From contig NC_088300.1 of NCBI RefSeq assembly GCF_032854445.1, forward strand, positions 17,949,191-18,013,190: 64,000 nucleotides of DNA. The letters run 5' to 3'. How positions within the stretch are numbered: position 1 is the stretch's first letter; each line of letters starts with the position of its first letter. A program made the translations under genes and the position numbers. Shown piece after piece: positions 51,266-63,552 of this stretch. Source of the DNA: Liolophura sinensis (lineage: Eukaryota > Mollusca > Polyplacophora > Chitonida > Chitonidae). The notes under the pieces are model-generated. The model did not search any database, was not told the origin of the DNA, and saw only the letters and a program-made list of their open reading frames with translations.

Positions 51266-52079
51266 CCAGCCATGAAAGTTATGACTGTAAAAGCATTACT
51301 GCAAAAGCAAGACTGCAACTATATTAAAGTTAAAAGAAAAGAATGGCATACTTTTCGAATAAATATGATAGCGAGTTGTTTGAGTGTAAAATATTACTGT
51401 TCAATTATCATACAAGTACATGCGCAGTGGGGTAGACATTCTGGATGTGGAAAACGAGCGAAGACGACGCTTAGGCACCGGTAGCTCTTGAATCACAGAG
51501 ACTTCCGAGGGAATAAAATGAGAAAATTATGTGACAATGCTTATCCAGCCTTCTGGTCCTACTACATGTATATCGGCATATATTCCAAAACCCCAAATAC
51601 TCAGTGTATATACAGACGAAGATTTTCCAAAACCCGAATTATAATGCATGTAAGATTTTGCTGCTGTAAGCGCTGGGTGAGTGGAGGGAGGTGTTGCCTA
51701 TGCTGCCATTATTTGTTTGTTACGTGTGTGACATTACCTATATGTATAGCTTGAATCTCTGTCATTACACGATGTTTCTGTTATTTGAATGTTAATACGT
51801 TGTCGCGTCTTCCCAGTCACAGCAGGCCTATATGTGATCGCAGGGTGTAATGCGCGGAAAGGAAAAAGGTATCATTGTATGGGTAGCTCTATGCAACGTT
51901 CATGCTCGACGGAAAGATGTTCAAATATGTTTAAATTCTGTCAAGGATTTATTTGTGTTAAAGAAAGACTGTTTAGATATTTCTTTTGTGATAAAGACAT
52001 ATACAATTGTTGTAGACCGATGCGCGTAACACTGCGACAGATCTGCAGTTATTATATACCTGTATTTCAATGAATGCAT

Positions 52080-52640
52080 TAGATTAATTCGTTATCAGGA
52101 ACGGGTTAATCCATTGGATCGATGAAAGTGCAGTCCATGATCACACAGGAAGTTTTTTGTGAGCGTACACAATACATGCGTACATATGTATGTGTGAAGT
52201 TGCGTATAGGCCCTATATGCTGTCCGTTATAAAACTACTGCATGTATGAGGGATGCCTACGGGTCATTGTACTTTACGCAGAAAAGACTACCGCAGCTAG
52301 GTCCAGCTATAAATCATGTATATAGCAGTCTAAAGTTAGACTGACATCCACGTGGGCTTCAACGTGGGCTCCAACAGCTGACCTCTGACCGATACACGTA
52401 TACTCTCAAAAAAGCTTCATTTAAATCCATCCCCTAGCTGAGGGACAGAGGATTGTATTTTCGTCTAACGGATTAATCCGTTTCTAAGAACGAATTATTA
52501 AATTCGAATTAAACCGTAATCGGGAACAGATTAGTTCGTGAAATTGATTGCATTTTTATCTATCTAACAGATTAATCCGTTTCTAATAGGGAATTATTAA
52601 ACCCGTTCCTCATTAAGTCCGAAAATGCAATCCGTCATCG
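52080..52640. repeat. Repeat cluster with perfect 16-bp palindrome
   Basis: 'aacggattaatccgtt' at 52467-52482 is its own complement, and a one-base variant lies at 52566-52581, about 99 bp on. Both are followed by 'tcta(a/n)..gaattattaaa'. The words 'aggaacgggttaat' (52098) and 'attaaacccgttcct' (about 52597) are inverted relative to each other. The layout suggests a decayed foldback element; edges are uncertain. Confidence 0.5.
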
Positions 52641-54555
52641 GATGATTCCTTTGAGGGTTTATCATGGGAGCTAGTGTTGCACGGTGCTCATCGCCATTCA
52701 GAATTGAAGAGGTTATGGAGGAGTGACCTCATTCATTTTCCTCATAAAATATTCGCATGTGACGGTCCGCATGTACTCTCAAAAAGGCAATATTTACCCT
52801 TCTGTACATATGTTTGTGTGCCTGGTGATGTAAACAAGACGTATATAGCATGCAGGTATACAATATTGTATCAATTTTTAGTGAGTGTGAGTACCAATAT
52901 CCATAAATACGATTTATATGCATTTTTGATACAGTTAATGCATGTGCCTAGCTGAGGTACACATCTTGTATAGCTTTTGTACCCTCTTTATGTTTAGTAT
53001 ATATAATTTGTGTATTGTATATAAATGTACCGGTATTAATGTTTTGTCAATTATATTATTTACTTGTTGTTGACATTCTGTGCCCCGTATGGAGCCTCAA
53101 TACCGTCGCGTATTCTTCTTTCAATATAATCGAATTGACCACATGCATAGTTATTCGCAGTTCAATTTGACACGACTTTGACCTCGCCACTGACCTGTGC
53201 TATTATGGCAGAATACATGTATCTGTATGGCCCTGAATAGTTCATGTGCGGTGTCAAAACTTAAAATAGCTGAATTAGCACAGAATATCTACACAAGGAT
53301 TTCTCTCCACTCAGAAGATGCCGTGTGTACCCACAAACCATATAACAGCAATGCGCTAACCGTGTGGACTTTGGACTCTGGGAGGTGGAAAAAACTGGAA
53401 TGCAAAGTTAGTGGGGACTGACTGTGCAGGTTTTTTTTTTACATGTCAACGGCTTTCAAACAAGGCCAGGATATCAGCGCTTTTCACGGATTATCACACG
53501 AGATCTGTTGCACCTTAAATCAGCTGCTGTCTAGCAAGAGTTTATAAAGCAGGTTAGTCTTTCAACTTTGTTATTTATCATCAATATTTGATGTTACTCA
53601 CTTGCGGGGTGTCATATGTCGAATATATACACATGACTACACCGTTCATGTCTGTGAAAACAAATTAATGTTCGGCATACGCGATGTACCTGTGCGACCT
53701 GCGGCCTCGTACTCAAGTAGCCGAAAGGGCACATTCTGTCAACTTATGATACAACAACATGTATTTATTTTTTAATTTCAAAATTGAAAACCAGATAGCC
53801 TTAAAATATCAACCCGCAGAATCATGAAATAAAGAGGGCGTTACATATACGCCTTCAAACTGCCGAATCAAAACGCACAATTTGATAGAATGTCGCTTTT
53901 AATTTTTGACAATTAATTTTACATGGTGAAAATGCTAATGAGTAATTTCTTTTGTATGATATAAAGAGTATAGTTTATAGTGCTTTGTGCAGGTAGATTT
54001 CATATACGGGGTAACGACGGGAATAACTCTCACTTAGTGTATACGACGGGGATAAAACTAAAACTGGGTCACCACGGACAGGCAGGGTGTGATGGAGGTG
54101 TGTGCTGAAACTATTTAATATTCAGTAGCCTTCTGGCCAATGGAATCGTTGCCTTTGTGCAGCGTGGCACATACAATTTACCTTTGGCGGGGTTGAGCTA
54201 TTCACAACCCAAACATGTCTTTTTGTGTTTTGCGTAATGGTGAGATAAACACAATGTATACACACTCAACAGATAAAGGCAGTGTGTACAGACCTTCAAG
54301 TGAACCTACCTTTTGTTGATATAGACTGTTTCTAGAATATAAAGTTGCATGTGACATCATCACTCTGACAGAACAATAGCCATACTCAGCCATATTGGAG
54401 TCCTTTTAACATGGGTTGATATAGCCACATTACTCCAATATGGCTGCCAGAAGTGGGTCATCCACCTCCCCCCCCCCCCACAATATGGAATACATACCAT
54501 ACACTACTTTTTATCTTCAATAACAAAAATTGTCTGTGTTTTTCTTCTTTTTCAG

Positions 54556-54609
54556 GTTACACATACTTTTATGTGGCAGTTAACGAACTAAAAAGCCTAG
54601 TTTTATTTG
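54556..54609 (+). other. Possible non-coding 5' exon of the acyl-CoA synthetase
   Basis: A strong acceptor ('ttcttctttttcag') and strong donor ('TTTG|gtaagt') bracket 54 bp on the plus strand upstream of the synthetase. An acceptor 'ttcacaacag' at about 56761-56770 precedes its ATG, implying that an upstream UTR exon exists. Only the splice-site quality supports this one. Confidence 0.25.
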
Positions 54610-56194
54610 GTAAGTATTTTAACAGACACAAAAGATGATCTGTTCCTATATAAATTTATCAGGAGATGGATTAATTGTTAGGAAGTCTGAAAATATTGTG
54701 ACATTAAGTTACTCCACCACATAATTCACCCCCAAGCTATCTAAGTTCTCTGTTCCCCACCTTCCTCCCACACCATCCCCATCATTCTTCCCTCCTTCTT
54801 TTCTGTAGGTTTGCCTGGGTGTAATCAAGTTACAGGGCCCTGTAATGTGGTATACTGGTTTCACCTGAGTAACCACATGCCTGACCCAGCTATTCACCTG
54901 TATCAGGTGTAATTATTGGTGTTTTGTAACACTAACCTATTAAAATCTGAATTCTAGGTCAACCATTGAAATAGCTGGTAAGCATACAAGGTCATTTATA
55001 CAGGGAAAAGTCAACACAAGGCTGTAGGGATGTTTGGGTTGATAGGCTGTGTGAAAAGGCTTAGCGGCTTATCGTCTTTTATAGCTTGTCAACTTTTATA
55101 TTTATCACTCTACTGTCATGCCTGATTTACAATCCTCAAAATAATTGTGAACACTTGACTTGTCACATTGCATTGCTGTGTGTGGATTAAACTAGAAACT
55201 GTGTAATATATAATATATAAAAAAGTGTAACAGTATATTGAAGCCTTTTCCTGTATTTAATGTACCCTAATTCTTCAACCTTTTTGTCCACCTCAGCAAC
55301 CAGTATTATGAAGCATTCTGGGAGAACTAGAGGACATAGAGAAATAATGTGCACATTTTTATGAAGCTTGCATCTTTAGTGACGCAAACAAATTGTTTTT
55401 AGCATCATTTTCATAATCATTTTGTGCATAAATTCCACTGAAAAAGTGCTTTAGTGGGTAAAAATGTTGAAGATTTCATTCAGGTGCACTATGGGCTTTT
55501 CTCGGCCAGACAGACCATGTGACTCACAAATTCCCGTTTACAGCAATATGCTCCAATATTACAAATCTTGCGTGATAATGCATGAAAAGCAGATAGTGCA
55601 CCGAGCTTGAAGATTAACAGTATTCAGTTTGTATGTATACATGTACCTGTACATGCATGGGTTACATATAGCCTGCCATAAAATTACACTTTAAGAAGAA
55701 TTGCTCAGTAAATTTGTGGCATTTCTAAAGCGCCAGTTTGCAGTATTGTGCAGAGTGATAAGTGTATATTGTGTATACCTTCAAGGATAGTGGAGACTAG
55801 GATAAAATAATATAATATACCCAGGCAGGACAAAAGCTGGCCAAGACACACCACCTCTGGTGTAACAGATTGATTTTGAAGTTGCACAGCTTGAGTACTT
55901 AAGCTTTTGAAAGTTGTATTCAGGTCGGCGAGAAAAAGTCTATACATTTCTGATATAATGCATAAGGGTAATTTTGCACTAAAGTGAGTAAATATATTAT
56001 GTGTTAAAATGGCTATGTGTGTTTGCTAAAACATGAACTTATGCATAAACATGTACTTAAAGGCTGAAGGCCAGTAGGACTAACATAATGTCATGATATT
56101 GATGTAGTGAAAGGTGTACAAATATAATATGCTAACCTGATAAACAGGTTTTAAGATTTTGTTAGGTTCAGTTGGAGTGAAGAGACTTCCATTT

Positions 56195-56425
56195 CATTAC
56201 ACTGGGCCTCGGTGACATAGTTTCCAATGTGATCAGATCACTGTGATTTCAAATCTAGCTCTTCTTACTTCCTCTCTGGCTGTTTGTGGGAAGCACTGCC
56301 GTTAACCTGAGGATACTTGCGAGTTTCCAAAGCCCATTTTTTCCTCTCACCATAGTGCTGGCCATGGTAGGAAAAGTGAAATATTCTTGAGTAAAACTTC
56401 AATCAAATAAATAAATAAAATAAAT
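56195..56425 (+). mobile_element. tRNA-derived SINE
   Basis: A head-like 'gggcctcggtgacatag' starts it. The body is 'cacttacttcctctctggct'-like, then 'tcaccatagtgctggccatg' and 'gaaatattcttgagta', ending with an (aaata)n tail at 56402-56420. Confidence 0.65.
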
Positions 56426-56792
56426 ATCTGAACACTTTTGATTACCGGTCAATTCTCAGTATATACCAGTACATACATGTTGTTTTTGCGTGTCTATTAT
56501 CATGTAGATCCAGCTGTTCATATTTCATGCACCTTTATGATATTTAATGGTTCATAGTACTGATATATAATTTCTTTCTCTATCTGTAGAAATAACTTTA
56601 TACTTTCTGTACTCTGAATGTTGAAAATTTGAATGGAAATCTGTCCAGTGTACATATTTCAACAAAGTAATGGAAATAATGATGATGCAGCAGTAAATGG
56701 ACAAAATTTCTCATTTCCAAAAAAAATTTAAAAATTCCACTGTCTTAATCCTTTGTTTTCTTCACAACAGGTAACAACTGAAGAGAGCCAAT

Positions 56793-59700
56793 ATGATGTC
56801 TGTGCCACTGAGGAAAACTTTGACACCAATAGAGAATTGCCAGTTTAGAAAACAACTTCAGAACCTTATCTTAAGGAATTTCATCCCAGGTGGTAGTGCA
56901 AATTACCCACGATGCCTCAGTGGTATGACAACGAGATTGAAAAGACATCCCTGTGCGGTGAATGACCAGCCATGCATTGTGCGCTCGCTCCAGGATTCTG
57001 CAACTTCTCCAGTTATCTCCCATAATAATATCATTCGTAGTCGTCAAGAAGATGTTGAGATTCCCAATGTCTCCCTTGTGGAGTATATATTCTCAAGGAT
57101 TGACTCCCATCGTCAAGATTCCATTGCTTTGGTAAGTATCAAATTGGTTTGCATTCAGTATTTGTGGCATTTGAATTTCGAGAAATTTTTTTCATGTCTT
57201 GTTAGTTAGACTCACTTTTGTGGGTTGCCCATTTTTTTTTTATCTGACAGTTCCAGTAATATCTGGATTAACTTTCTAAAATAACTATACTGGCCCATCC
57301 TTCACCTCTGTTCTCTGCTGTTACAGTATCATGCTACAACTGGCCCATCCTTCACCTCTGTTCTCTGCTGTTACAGTATAATGCTACAACTGGCCCATCC
57401 TTCACCTCTGTTCTCTGCTGTTACAGTATAATGCTACAATTGGCCCATCCTTCACCTCTGTTCTCTGCTGTTACAGTGTAATGCTACAACTGGCCCATCC
57501 TTCACCTCTGTTCCCTGCTGTTACAGTATAATGCTACATCTGGCCAGTCCTTCACCTTTTTTCTCTAATGTAACAAGATAATGGTACATCTGGCCAGTCC
57601 TTCAACTTTTTTCTCTAATGTTACAAGATCATGGTACTACTGGCCAATCCTTCACCTTTTTTCTCTAACGTTACAGGTTAATGGCACATCTGGCCAGTCC
57701 TTCACATTTCTTGTCTGTTGTTCCAGCTTAATGGTACAACTAGCCAGTCATTCACCGTTGTTCTCTAATGTTCATAGGACAGTGGTACAACTGGCCAGAC
57801 CCTCACCTCTGTTCTTTGCTGGTACAGGTTAATGATACACCTGGCCAGTCCTTCACCTCTGCTCTCTACTGTTCCAGGTTAATGGTACAACTGGTCAGTC
57901 CTTGACCTCTGCTCTCTAAAGTGACAGGTTAATGGCACAACTGGCCAATCCTTCACCTTTGCTCTCTACTGTTCCAGGTTAATGATACACCCGGCCAGTC
58001 CTTCACCTCTATTCTTTATTGTTCCAGGTTAATGGTACAACTGGTCAGTCCTTGACCTCTGTTCTCCACTGTTCCAGGTTAATGGTACAATTGGCCAATC
58101 TTTCACCTCTGTTCTCTGCTGTTCCAGGTTACTAGTACACCTAGCCAGTCCTTCACCTTTGTTCTCTTATGTAACAGATTAATGGTACAACTGACCAGTC
58201 CTTCACCTTTGTTCTTTACTGTTCTAGGTTAATGGTACAATTGGCCAATCTTTCACCTCTGTTCTCTGCTGTTCCAGGTTACTAGTACACCTAGCCAGTC
58301 CTTCACCTTTGCTCTCTTATGTAACAGGTTAATGGTACAACTGGTCAATCTTTCACCCCTGTTCTCTGCTGTTCCATGTTACTAGTACACCTAGCCAATC
58401 CTTCACCTTTGTTCTCTTATGTAACAGGTTAATGGTACAACTGGGGAGTCCATGACATTTGCCCAGCTGAAAGCATCCGTCAGGAAAGTTGCCAGTGCCC
58501 TGACAAGGCTGAGGTATAAGAAAGGTGACTGTGTGTGCTTGTTCTCACCCAATGTACCCGAATTCTGCATTATGTTCCTGGCGGTGTCTGCTATTGGAGG
58601 TATTGTGACCACAGCAAACCCGCTCTATAGTGCAAGTAAGTACAGTACAGACCGCTTCAGTAAACAGAAATAAGCGAGTATTTTTTTCTGTGCTAGTGTT
58701 CGCCTATTCCATCAGCGGGAGGATGTTGGAACATTGTAAAGGCCTGGATGTAATGATGTGTTATTACAGTTACATGTAATTTCATTACATTCACCTCACA
58801 TTTCACTTGTGCTGTACATAAATGTAGACTGTAAATACCGTGGAATGAATCCCTGGTATAGGAAAAATACCAAAATAAACACCAAAGCTACAGTTTCTCT
58901 GATGAGATCTTGTGTGTTGGGGAGAAGTTTGATTTTTCAATATCGATACTGAATAAATATTTGCATATACTACATGTAGTAGAAGTAAGGCCCAAAATTC
59001 TACACCCAGATATGGCTGATGATACATGTAGGCCTATACACCATCCAGCACGTTGTTTTATCAATGATCCTAGGATTGTTAGTTCACTGATAATCTTTTT
59101 TGCATTTTGCTACATGTATGCAAGTATTCATGTAATACAAAGAGCATTGGCAAACAACTGGACATGAATACATAAATCTGCTGATGACAGCTTATATTAA
59201 TTAACAACCTGTGTTTTTGCTCAGAGGAGCTTGCTCAACAGCTTAAACACTCTCAGTCTGTGGCTGTGGTTACAAAGGAGGCTACTGCAGACCTGGTGAA
59301 GGAAGCCTGTGCCTCTCAGACAGCTGTCAAGGTAAGTATACCATTTGCTAGTGTAAAATTAATTGGTTCAAATGAGCACTGGAACCTGTACTGCTTGAAG
59401 ACAAGCTTCGTTATTATTTGTTTGATGATGTCTGTAATTCAAAAAATTTAGTTGTGTTCGCATTCCCACTGCTTCAGAGTACTTTGCATAAAATTCCCTA
59501 AATGCTGAACAGTGCGGAAGGATATAGCAAGATGATCAGTGTTAAAGTCTCAGATATTATACAACTTACACTTGACTCATCAAATGAAAATTGGATAAGA
59601 CTGGTTTATTTATTTAAGATTGCAGCAAGTCACATACCTTTGTTCTGTTGTCATTTGACTCTGACAAGACGATACAAAAAGTCGCATCATTTGAATGTAG

Positions 59701-62700
59701 TTTAACCAACACAGATTGTTGTCTGTGCAAACTATGTATATTAATTAACTGAGTAACTTTTGAGACAGTCATGCATGCATGCAGTATCTTTGCCGTATTA
59801 AGATCTCAGCCGGTTTTGCAGTCTACCATAAAAGCTTGAACAGGTTCATTCACCTCTTTGGAGCTTTGTTAGGCATGTTTTTCTTGATCAGGAAATCATT
59901 GTGCTGGGAGAAGCAGAGGGATGTCGGCCATTTTCCTCCCTACTAGAGGATGATGGGAAAGCCTTCCCTGAGAATGTGGACATTGATCCCAGAAAGGACA
60001 TTCTAGTACTGCCGTACTCCAGCGGTACTACAGGGCTCCCAAAGGGAGTGATGCTGTCCCACAGGAATGTCGTCTCTAATATTGTTCAACTTGGGTGAGA
60101 ACCTACATTGATTGCATGGTTAGATACAACACTGGTTCGTAATTAGATTGAGGAAGCTTTAAAACTGGGCAATGTTAGAAGATGTAACAATTTCAAGACA
60201 GCAGCTGAATGGGTCCTTAATTTCCTATTGTTTACTTTTGACACTTGTCCCATGCTTGGCATCAAGTTGTAATCTGGTTTCAGATGGTTTAATAACTATA
60301 CTGACCACATGAGGTACAGGTTCAATCCCAGCCTTTGACAGGGAATTTGTTGTTTAACCCAGCTCTCACTGTGTCTGGGGCCTCGGCTTGTGGCATGGTG
60401 ACAGAAATTGAATAAGCCGAGCCATCAACGACACACTTGTGAACATTCAACAGTTCTACATTTCAGTGAAGATCGATTGTCTTTTATCATTACCTGGTGT
60501 GGATATTTGTACGTCACATGTGGGAAAGTTCTTCACTAAACGGCCAAAGGTTGCTGCATTACCCGACTCTGGCTTACTCCATTGCCATCGTATAATTGAA
60601 AAAATCCATCAACAATCATAAATTAAAATACACAGTTAAATCTTTATGCATAACCAGGTTCCTCGGTCATCTTGCCCAGTCCCCTTGTAATCAAGGTTTT
60701 AGTCTGTTTTAGCATGACTGTTTTCCTGTCTTCAGAAATGCTGTCCCCCTGTACACCAGTGACTCCATGGTGGGCGTTCTCCCTTTCTTCCATATCTACG
60801 GCATGGTGGTCACCCAGTTTGGTGCTCTCCGTGATGGCTGCTCTATGGTGACACTCCCCAAGTTTGACCCCCAGGAATTTCTCAGTGTTATGGAAAAGTA
60901 CAAGGTATGTGTTGACAATATTGGTCAATAGCTGAGACATCTCACAAAAACTTCATTGTCTTGCACTTTGGTCCCTCGTTAACTTAATTGTCCACTTGTA
61001 TAGATGGGATGTCAAAATTTTACCTACCCAAAGGCCAGCCAACTAATAAATTACACCACAGGAGACCCACAGGAGCGGCTTTCCAGTACTTAACAGTAGC
61101 AGTGGGAATGTACCCTTAGCTCAGTTGGTACAGCCCTAAACTTCAGCTTCTCCGAGGTAAAATCTTAGTGTGAGCGATGTAGTGAAATCATAACAGTTAT
61201 CTCCCCTGTTCTAGGTCAGTGTAGCTCCAATTGTTCCACCAATTGCCCTGTACCTCAGCAAGCATGAGTCTGTGGCAAACTACGATCTCAGCAACTTACG
61301 GATGATCATCAGCGGGGCAGCACCCTTGGGGGAAGGTTTACAGCACGATCTCGCTGATAGACTCAAGGTCCCAAATATTCTGCAAGGTAGTCGTCTGCTT
61401 TATAGGTTTACTTACATCTGTTGAGGATAGGCCTACCGGTATTCTGTTTTTCTTCATTCATGCCTCATGAATTTTATGTGATTCCCAAAAGAAGCAATAG
61501 ATATTCAGATATTCTGAGAAACTTTATCAGGTAAAATGTATGATGGAATAGTGCCTGGAAACACAATGTCACAGTAATATTGGTGTATTACATGCTTAGG
61601 CTATGGACTGACAGAAACCAGCCCTGTCACCCACTGTGACAACTTCCCTCCCAAGTTTGGCACTGTGGGGACTTGTCTCGCTAATACAGAGGCCAAGGTG
61701 AGTGTGACAGTCTCCTGAAATCTTGAAATCTTGAATTCTTGAACTCATGAACTCTTGAACTCTTGAACTAATTGTAATCAGAATTTTTAAGGGTGTAAAA
61801 ATTCTGAATGATAACTGTTCAAAAGGACATGAGGGTATAAAGTTATCTGTTAAATCTTCATTCTTTTGCCAGCCTTACTATTGTGCCATTAACTGTTTGT
61901 GCCATTCCACAGTGATCATACCTTGGTCACACACAGATACATTCTGGTGCTGACATATTGTTGTATTGATGGGTTTTCTGGGTTGAGGAAAACTACAGCT
62001 GAACATTTCTTGCTGCAAATGGAAATCTACATCATGTAGGCACTTTTCACTTTATAAAATAAAAGTGTGTTGTGCAGGTACTGGACACAGAGACAGGTGA
62101 GCTGCTGGGACCAGGTGAGGAGGGAGAGCTGTGTGTGAGGGGGCCACAGGTGATGATGGGATACCTGAACAACCCCCAGGCCACCCAGGACATGATCAGG
62201 GATGGCTGGCTTCATACAGGTGAGAATGTTTACAGGTGTGTTGGACTGAAAGCAATTGGTTTTCCAAGAAGTAAGTCTGCAGGTTGCCTCAAACAAGTAA
62301 GTTTTATATCAACCACCATTTGAGACAAATAATCTAGAGGGCCCGGTTGTTCCATAGAGTTTTATTAGTTACATGGTTACTGAGTGATGGGATATGCAAA
62401 TGTAAGATGTCAATAATCCTAACACCTGAGTAACCATGTAACAAATTTATCCTGCAAAGACCCATCAATTCAGTGCAGAGGACCGATGATAATGTATAGG
62501 TGAACTGCTTCAGGGATTTGACCATCATATTCACACAACCCAACAAAGAGAGATAACCTACTCAGCAGACAAATTTGATGTCGTCTGCAGGACTTGAGAA
62601 TATATCTGTACCCCACGTGACCGTGGTTGTCCAATAAAATGTGGAGTATTTTGTCTGGTGCCAGATAATAACAAATAGTGGTGTTGAATCATATTATGTA

Positions 62701-63552
62701 TTTACGATTTGAACAAAACCCAGCAAACAGTACAGTTGTACAGAGACGAAAAGGAACAACAGCAGATTTAGTTCACACTTATGATGTACTGTTACACAAT
62801 TATTTTTGGGCTAAGAACAAAACTGAATACTTAGCTTTAAGTCAAATCTGGCATTAAATCTTAAGACAATTCTGAGCAACTGGGCCCTGGTGTGTTGGAT
62901 TGATGATGATGATGGGTTCTCAAACAGGTGAGTTGGACATTAACCACCAGGTAAGACAAATACATAGTCTAAAGATGCGTTATATTGATGATAAGTAAGT
63001 CTGATATCAACCACCAGGTGAGAGAAATAGTGTACAGGTGCGTCAGATTGATGGTGACGGGTTCTTCAACAAGTAAGTCTGATATCAACCACCAGGTAAG
63101 AGAAATAGTATACAGGTGTGTCAGATTGATGGTGGCGGGTTCTTCAACAAGTAAGTCTGATATCAACCACCAGGTGAGAGAAATAATGTACAGATGTGTC
63201 AAATTGATGGTGATGGGTTCTTCAACAAGTGAAGTTTGATATCAACCACCAGGTGAGAGAAATAGTGTACACGTGTGTCAAATTGATGGTGATGGGTTCT
63301 TCAACAAGTAAGTCTGATATCAACCACCAGGTGAGAGAAATAGTGTACACGTGTGTCAAATTGATGGTGATGGGTTCTTCAACAAGTAAGTCTGATATCA
63401 ACCATTGAGGCATACATGTGCATTGATGATCAACTCTTGTTTCAATCAGAGAACATGTTTTGTTTTCAGGAGACATTTGTCACTATGATGAGAATGGCTG
63501 TTTTACTGTGACTGACAGACTGAAGGAGCTCATCAAGTATAAGGGTTTCCAG
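56793..63552 (+). CDS. Adenylate-forming acyl-CoA synthetase, 4-coumarate-CoA ligase/luciferase type (9 exons; C-terminus off right edge)
   Basis: It activates a carboxylic acid with ATP to an acyl-AMP and then to the CoA thioester. Exons: 56793-57131, 58428-58635, 59225-59331, 59892-60094, 60736-60904, 61215-61386, 61600-61697, 62078-62219, 63470-63552. Phases fit throughout and give 507 residues. Motifs: P-loop [11 protein letters not shown] at 260-270; FFHIYGM in exon 5; YGLTET at 401-406 (A5); DGWLHTGD at about 474-481 (A7); [13 protein letters not shown] at 495-507 (A8, the hinge). The C-terminal lid with the catalytic lysine lies beyond 64000, so a peroxisomal C-terminal signal cannot be checked. 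[17 protein letters not shown] near residues 88-105 is where 4CL proteins usually begin. The first about 85 residues are therefore an extension with basic character, perhaps a mitochondrial presequence. The ATG at 56793 follows an acceptor-like site. Confidence 0.92.
57277..58427. repeat. Minisatellite, 50-bp unit x about 23, ending in the real acceptor of synthetase exon 2
   Basis: Units run from the TGGCC word through 'ccttcacctctgttctctgctgtt(a/c)cag' to 'gttaatggtacaac'. In-register copies occur every 50 bp, for example at 57328, 57378, 58128, 58178, 58228, 58278, 58328 and 58378. The final unit is the true intron-exon boundary at 58428 ('taacag|GTTAATGGTACAACTGG'). Each unit holds a polypyrimidine tract, an AG and a copy of the first exon bases. 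50 is not a multiple of three, so single-unit alternative acceptor use would shift the frame. Confidence 0.93.
60270..60625 (+). mobile_element. tRNA-derived SINE in synthetase intron 4
   Basis: B box 'GGTTCAATCCC' at about 60319. The body includes 'acccagctctcactgtgtct', 'cacatgtgggaaagttcttc', 'ccaaaggttgctgcattacc' and 'ccatcgtataattgaaaaaa'. It is the same subfamily as 34530-34850 and 30590-30740. Confidence 0.6.
62925..63410. repeat. Minisatellite, about 78-bp unit x 6, synthetase intron 8
   Basis: 'tcttcaacaagtaagtctga' recurs at about 63071, 63149, 63227, 63306 and 63384, with 'tatcaaccaccaggtgagag' after each and a partial first copy at about 62925. The unit resembles the donor side of exon 8 (62212-62340). 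That stretch reads 'acag|gtgagaatgtttacaggtgtgttgga', then 'aacaagtaagttttatatcaaccacc'. Each unit has two consensus-like donors (CAGGTGAG and CAAGTAAG). The 78-bp period, a multiple of three, explains the open frames on both strands. Confidence 0.88.

Larger units (their letters stand above)
47576..56792. other. Intergenic between the matrix gene and the acyl-CoA synthetase
   Basis: No protein gene is supported. It contains SINEs (49535-49775, 51055-51265, 56195-56425), a SINE tail at about 49060-49095, a 95-bp tandem repeat (49999-50385), a palindrome-bearing repeat (52080-52640) and a C run near 54464-54479. The 5' UTR exon(s) and promoter of the synthetase should lie in its right part. 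The Cys-rich open frames at 51488-51754 and 51789-52073 are probably chance. Confidence 0.5.

Noticed and set aside
51488-52073. Two Cys-rich short open frames, possible secreted peptides
   Set aside because: No signal peptide, no splice or promoter context and no repeat of Cys spacing; probably chance.
61110-61170. 'ttagctcagttggtacagc' tRNA-like head
   Set aside because: It lacks a B box at the right spacing and acceptor-stem pairing; at most a SINE head remnant.
62969-63476. Repetitive open frames on both strands, possible repeat protein
   Set aside because: The 78-bp minisatellite has a period divisible by three, which keeps frames open. It lies in an intron between synthetase exons that join in phase.
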